Positions 59,651 to 64,000 of a stretch of DNA of 64,000 nucleotides are shown piece after piece (the first letter of the stretch is position 1; each line of letters opens with the position of its first letter). Source of the DNA: Dipteris shenzhenensis (Eukaryota > Polypodiophyta > Polypodiopsida > Gleicheniales); the NCBI GenBank assembly GCA_047967505.1, contig CM106541.1; one strand, written 5' to 3'. The notes under the pieces are model-generated. The model saw only the letters and a list, made by a program, of their open reading frames with translations, was not told the DNA's origin and did not search any database. Position numbers and translations under genes: made by a program.

Positions 59651-61134
59651 ATAGACTCCTCACCCATAGCTCCCTCTTCCTAGCTCATAGTTAGTCTACT
59701 CTAGTTTTTCTCCCTCTTCTAGCTTATCTCCTAGCGCCCTTTCATCTTATTCTCTTCTCCTCTCCTTCACCTCAGTCATAGCTCACCTAGCCTAACGTAG
59801 ATTCTTCTTCCCTCTCAGCTCGAGATTATCCTCTCCAAACTCCTCTATTTCTGGTTGCAGGCCGCCATGGTTCTGGTTACACCTACCTCTGGCTACGAAT
59901 ACCTTTCCAAGATTGTGCGCATCTCATGAGCTGCTCCTGACCGGAAAACTTTGGGCTGTACACATGCCCTCTCTCCATCTCGTCGCCCAGCTTTTAGAGG
60001 ATTTGGACAATGGTTCAACCAGCTAGGAGAATGACGAGGTAGAATGACAGGGAGATATCATCATTTTTTCAGTTCAGCTTGAAGGAGTTCTCTCGGGTAC
60101 AACCGCGTGTGACATTTCTGGATCTACCGGTTTGAAAGCTTGGCTGCTCAAGATGTCGACAGCCATCTCTTCTTTATTCATTATCGTCGATATAACGTGA
60201 TGCTGCAGCAGTGCGCCACACTTCCTTCTCAAGCTGCGCTGCACACATTCATTTTGTGATTGGTCTCTACTCGAGGTTCTGCTGTCCTCTGTTATATTAT
60301 TGTTCTGCTTCTTTTTGGATATCTTGCTGAAGAACAAATTATTTTTCTGCTCTTGATTATGTGGTTCCAAAGGGAGTTGTTTTCACTCAGATATTCTGAT
60401 ATCTCAGCTCTTTGTTGCGTTCTCTTGCCATACAAAAAGATGTATTTTTTTTTATGAGCTGCAGATTTTTATTTCAGTTCTCTTCTCAAAGATATTAAAG
60501 AACTGAATCTTATTTCTCATGTAAGGGATTAGACACTGCCACGAAAAGTGGTAAGACCTTCCCATTTGCTTCATGGTTCTGCTGGGTTCTATGCACTTGC
60601 CTTGTGCATAAAAAGATTTATTCTCCATGATGATATTTTATGATTATGGGTACTCTGCCCTGGTACAACCTTTGTACACACCTTTGGCCACCCCATGATG
60701 TAGGCCATGTGGAAGATCTCTCTTTTATGTGTGTTTTGATATGTGTAATGAGTTGTGGGCCTTATTATTTTGTCCCTACCCATGAGGCACCCCTGACATG
60801 GCATGAGAAACTGGACCATGAGTACCAGATTTATCCTTGACCAGCAGGAGAGATGTCTCTTGAGGAGGGTTGTGTGGCAAGGTCCATCTCTCTCTCTCTC
60901 TCTCTATGTGATTGTGTTTACCAGATCCTTCTCTTGTCTCTACCTTTGGAAACCCATAACTGGCATGTGACACTAGTGCTATGAGATTTATCCTTGACCA
61001 GAGACACTGGCATGAGAAACCATAAGCCTAGATTTATCCTTGACACAGTATGAGGATATTCCTTGAGGAGGGGTTCTTTGGATCTTGGTTCTTTTGTGGT
61101 TTTTATCCTCCTAGTGTATCACTTAAGGAGGGTT
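59651..61134 (+). other. Non-coding interior of the young LTR element
   Basis: No gag or pol motif in any frame. A (CT)n run is at 60890-60906. The phrase GATTTATCCTTGACC(A) recurs three times (about 60830, 60988, 61037), as does CATGAGAAAC, so the interior is partly built from short duplications. It ends with AAGGAGGGTT, the plus-strand primer, before the 3' LTR. Confidence 0.7.
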
Positions 61135-61385
61135 TGTTGGGTGTAAGTGCTCCACTAGGAGTGCTCTTTGTGTGTGGTCCTTTGTGTGTGAGTGTGTAGG
61201 TGTGCCATGTGGCACTTAGGGATTTATCCCATATAGATTAGTGTGTGGTACATTGTACTTGGCACTATATATTGTAGTGTCACATCATGAATAAAGCAAT
61301 CTAGATCTTTGTGCCTTCTATCATGAGTACTTTCCTTGTCTTTCTCTTTCGTCCTTAGATTTTAGGATGATACCAATTTCCAACA
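61135..61385 (+). repeat. 3' LTR of the non-coding element, 251 bp
   Basis: Identical to the 5' LTR except one G for T. Followed by target duplication GACCT. Confidence 0.95.
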
Positions 61386-61417
61386 GACCTTTCAAATAAG
61401 AATCCCTCCAAGTTTTG

Positions 61418-61545
61418 GGGGGACCCCTCGTGTCTCTACACAAAGTAGGGGAACCTCATAAGTCCCTACAAAAAGTGGGGGAATCTCATGAATCCTTATA
61501 CAAAGTGAGGGGACCTTTTAAGTCTCTACACAAAGTGGGGGGACC
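61418..61545 (+). repeat. Four ~31-bp tandem units
   Basis: Each has CT(A)CACAAAGTGGGGGGACCT(C) with variable ends. Inverted relatives occur at about 63260-63360. They form the inner edge of the inverted-repeat arms. Confidence 0.8.
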
Positions 61546-63254
61546 TCAAATAGTGTAGGTTTTTAGTATTTCTCTCTCTAGATCCAGATTTTGCAAGTAT
61601 GATTCAATCTTTCCTAAAGAGTATTTTGGCTATCCTCATCCTTTAAGATTCATCATACCATTTTTGAGGCTCAAGGTATTACAAGCGGAGATTTGTCACT
61701 ACTCTATGCACATAATGATCTCATCGTCATTGCTCTAGATTGCACTTTTGGCCCTTATTGCCACAAGGTTAACATTATCCATCAAAGTTGGCAGTATCCC
61801 ACTACACCATTGCCATTGATCCTAGCGACCCTCTCGTTTGCCCCCTTGCTTGCATCCATAGCCACCACCTTTCTTTTATTCCTAACTCGAACATATTTTT
61901 CACCATGGCCACACCCTTAGTAGCCACTCCGGCCACAAGACCCAACTCTTCTGCTCATTCTATTCAAGGAACAAAGCCTAGAAGCCTCATGAGGTGCTGC
62001 AACAACAACAACAACATTGTCAGTGACATGCAAAGCCTTCCCTTCTACCTACAACTCCTTCTACACCTTCAAGGGGCAATTGTAGGCATAATGACCTTAT
62101 TCTTTACAAAAAAAAACGTACATTAAAAAAAAAACCAAAAAACATACCTAATATGTGTGAATGTCCTAGGACCTTCTAAGGCCGATCCCATAAAATCCAC
62201 ACGCTTTTAGCCCCAAAGGTTGCCAAAGGAGGTCTTTTCCAATGTACATGCCAAATTCTCCAGGGCACCCCCTAGTCGTATAGCAACAGATTATCCATAA
62301 AGGATACCCATGGTACAAAAATTCATCCACAATGTAAGAAGGGGTCCAAGGAATGACCAAAAGAACAATGCCAGTGGAGACAAATGAATGATTGATGAGC
62401 TCATTTTGGATCAATTTCGACATGCAACATAGGAGAAAGAGCCCTTCGCTAAGGAATTTGGCCTCATATCCATTCTAAGGAGCTTCACATATTCCAAAAA
62501 CTTTCCCAACTTACCAAAGGAAGTAACATGCCCTATGAAGAAAAGGTAAACACCTCCCCAAACCAACATACTCTAATCCTATCCATAGGCACCTCAAAAC
62601 AATAGGGATAATTATGGCTAGACTTCGGCCATGATTTTTGCTCTGTGTCTTGGGCTCTGATATGTACATGCAAAATACTCTTAGCCTCTTTGTTAGAGAC
62701 CTCAAAAAGGCCTCCACTCACACAAATCACCATCACCTCCTGTTTGTTATCAAGACTCTCCACCTTGTCTACAAAGGTGAGAAACTCCCTCTTGCCAAGC
62801 TCATGTACAAATTTCACCTCACCATTAATGCAATTAGATATCAAGTCTGGCTCTACGAGATGCTCGATTCTCAAGCCATCGAATGTGTCCTAGCAAGGAT
62901 GTTTAGCCTCAGTCTATCCCTTGGAGAGAAGATGGCTACCTACTTCTTGCAACAACGGTGGCTCCTAGTGAGGATGTTTGCACCTCACTCCATCCCTTGG
63001 AGTGAGAAGATGGCCAAATACATCCTACAATATGGTTGGCATATGGTTGGCATGTACCACTCACTGCTCCCTCTCTTAGCTCTCCCTATGTCAAAAGTTG
63101 TAAACCCTAATGCATTGTTTGAGTCCCTCCACTTTTTTGGGGGACCTCAAAAAGGGTAGGCTTTTAGTATTTCTCTCTCTAGATCCTGATTTTGCAAGTA
63201 TGCTTGGATCTTTTCTTGAGTGGATTTTGGCTATCCTCATCCTTTCCTTGGGAA
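61546..63254. other. Centre of the inverted repeat, with a DUF4283-like fragment
   Basis: A direct repeat (TTTTAGTATTTCTCTCTCTA then GATCC...GATTTTGCAAGTATG) occurs at 61560-61660 and 63160-63255. On the minus strand 62874-62166 has frames resembling the end of DUF4283: SGGLFEVSNKEAKSIL-type residues and, at 62423-62166, WTPSYIVDEFLYHGYPLWII, followed by GEFGMYIGKDL. This is the PWxPxF...PxWVxxxxLP layout of LINE ORF1 or a related gag. It is frameshifted with no partner ORF2. The 62880-63010 stretch is a diverged two-copy tandem repeat. Confidence 0.4.
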
Positions 63255-63775
63255 ACTCAAGAGGTTCTCCCACTTTGTGTAGAGACCCAAGAGTTCCACC
63301 CACCTTGTGGGGGACTCTAGAGGTTTCCCCACTTTGTGTAGAGATCCTAAGGTCCCCCTAAAAGTGAAGGGACTCTTTTCCACGAGGTTCCCTACAAAAG
63401 AGGTCCCCCCTGGAGCTACCTATGAATTGTGTAGAGACCAAAATGTATAAATATCTCTCAATGGAATGAAGCTCCCACTCTCTAGGGTTCAGTGTTTGAG
63501 CTCATTATTGTGTTCATATGTTTTATCTTCATTGCATCCATGCTTCCTTACACTATCATGTTCTAGCATGCCCTTACCCTTGCACTCCCTACCCTTGTAC
63601 TCCATGATCCTACTTCCTTCTCCCTCCTCCTTTCTCCTCCTCCCTCCTCATCCTTCTTCCTCCTCCCTCCTCCTCCCCCTCCTCCCTTCCTCCTCCTACC
63701 TCTTCGTCCTCCTTCCTCCTCCCCCTCCTCCTTTCTCCTCCCTTGTGTGTCCTCCTCAATCCTTTACCCCTTGAA
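63255..63775. repeat. Right arm of the large inverted repeat, with (CCT)n
   Basis: Inverted partner of 59035-59384 plus 61391-61545. It includes the CCT/CCTTCCT low-complexity block at 63608-63745, whose Ser/Leu/Pro frame is not a gene. Confidence 0.8.
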
Positions 63776-64000
63776 GTTGCGAAGGAGACTATCTTCCCAC
63801 TCCTCAACCCTGAAGTCCTCCTAAGTCTTGCAATCCTCTCTAAACCCTAGAACTCCTAGTTAGCTCTTTCAACCTTATCCTCTTCTAAACCTTGCAACCC
63901 CCTTCTCAACCCTTGAACTCCCATGAGAGGCAATAGCCTCCATCCATCTTTCTTGCCTAGACACAAATGAGACCTAATTTCCATGCTTTAGCCTAAATGG
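63776..64000. other. Window end, unassigned
   Basis: CT-rich with repeated CCTTGCAACCC/CCTAGAACTCC phrases. Nothing further recognised. Confidence 0.35.

Larger units (their letters stand above)
59385..61385 (+). mobile_element. Young non-coding LTR retrotransposon, 2,001 bp
   Basis: Two 251-bp LTRs differ at one base only (T at about 59551, G at the matching site). Perfect GACCT target duplications flank it (59380-59384, 61386-61390). A tRNA-Met primer site and a purine tract before the 3' LTR are present. The 1.5-kb interior has no coding domain. It is therefore a small non-autonomous LTR element (TRIM/LARD class) with a very recent insertion date. It split an older inverted-repeat arm. 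Confidence 0.95.

Noticed and set aside
61418-61545. CRISPR-like array of ~31-bp repeats
   Set aside because: The units are contiguous and imperfect with no spacers, and the genome is eukaryotic; it is a minisatellite.
63466-63807. Ser/Leu/Pro ORF and antisense Glu/Gly/Arg ORF
   Set aside because: Product of the CCT/GGA block within the inverted-repeat arm.

Overview
This window is plant nuclear DNA made almost entirely of transposable elements and simple repeats. The plant assignment rests on copia-type primer-binding sites matching initiator Met-tRNA, L1-like LINEs with a DUF4283-type ORF1 and a zf-RVT tail, a CACTA DUF4216 domain, and two spliced exons of a ribose-5-phosphate isomerase gene. 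The dense nested retroelements and very long CA, GA and CT microsatellites suggest a large genome. A fern or another large-genome vascular plant would fit, but the species cannot be fixed from the sequence.

Layout. 1-1901 is the 5' end of a minus-strand copia-type LTR element. 1902-6713 (LINE-A, plus) and 7663-12195 (LINE-B, minus) are two related LINEs lying tail to tail across about 950 bp rich in microsatellites. 12980-13417 holds the last two exons of ribose-5-phosphate isomerase, the only host gene I recognise. 14160-19330 is an old copia relic split by a complete gag-only LTR element (16154-19217, perfect 5-bp target duplication). 19468-20500 is a Ty3/gypsy reverse-transcriptase relic. 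20525-30806 is strongly pyrimidine-rich: two copies of a ~2.2-kb repeat unit are bounded by CA arrays, a LINE fragment abuts the first array, and one unit is split by LINE-D, whose ORF1 is inverted relative to its ORF2. 31659-33077 is a nearly open gypsy gag-protease. 33916-36350 carries a Pif1-like helicase relic and a CACTA relic. 37270-41161 holds a decayed transposase-like gene of a family I cannot name, then a hydrophilic ORF behind a TATA box.

43014-54849 is a head-to-head pair of one copia family. Copy B is minus-strand, truncated, and carries a TIR element. Copy C is plus-strand and complete, with a perfect target duplication. They flank a gypsy gag relic. 54855-58600 is relics and purine/pyrimidine tracts. 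59035-63775 is a large inverted repeat split by a very young, non-coding 2.0-kb LTR element (59385-61385).

How the parts relate. There is no operon or pathway here. The window is a record of nested insertion. The gag-only and non-coding LTR elements would need pol from other copies. The two copia copies share two stop codons, as if copied from an already defective parent. Several LINE ends fall exactly at CA/TG microsatellites, which is the observation most worth following.
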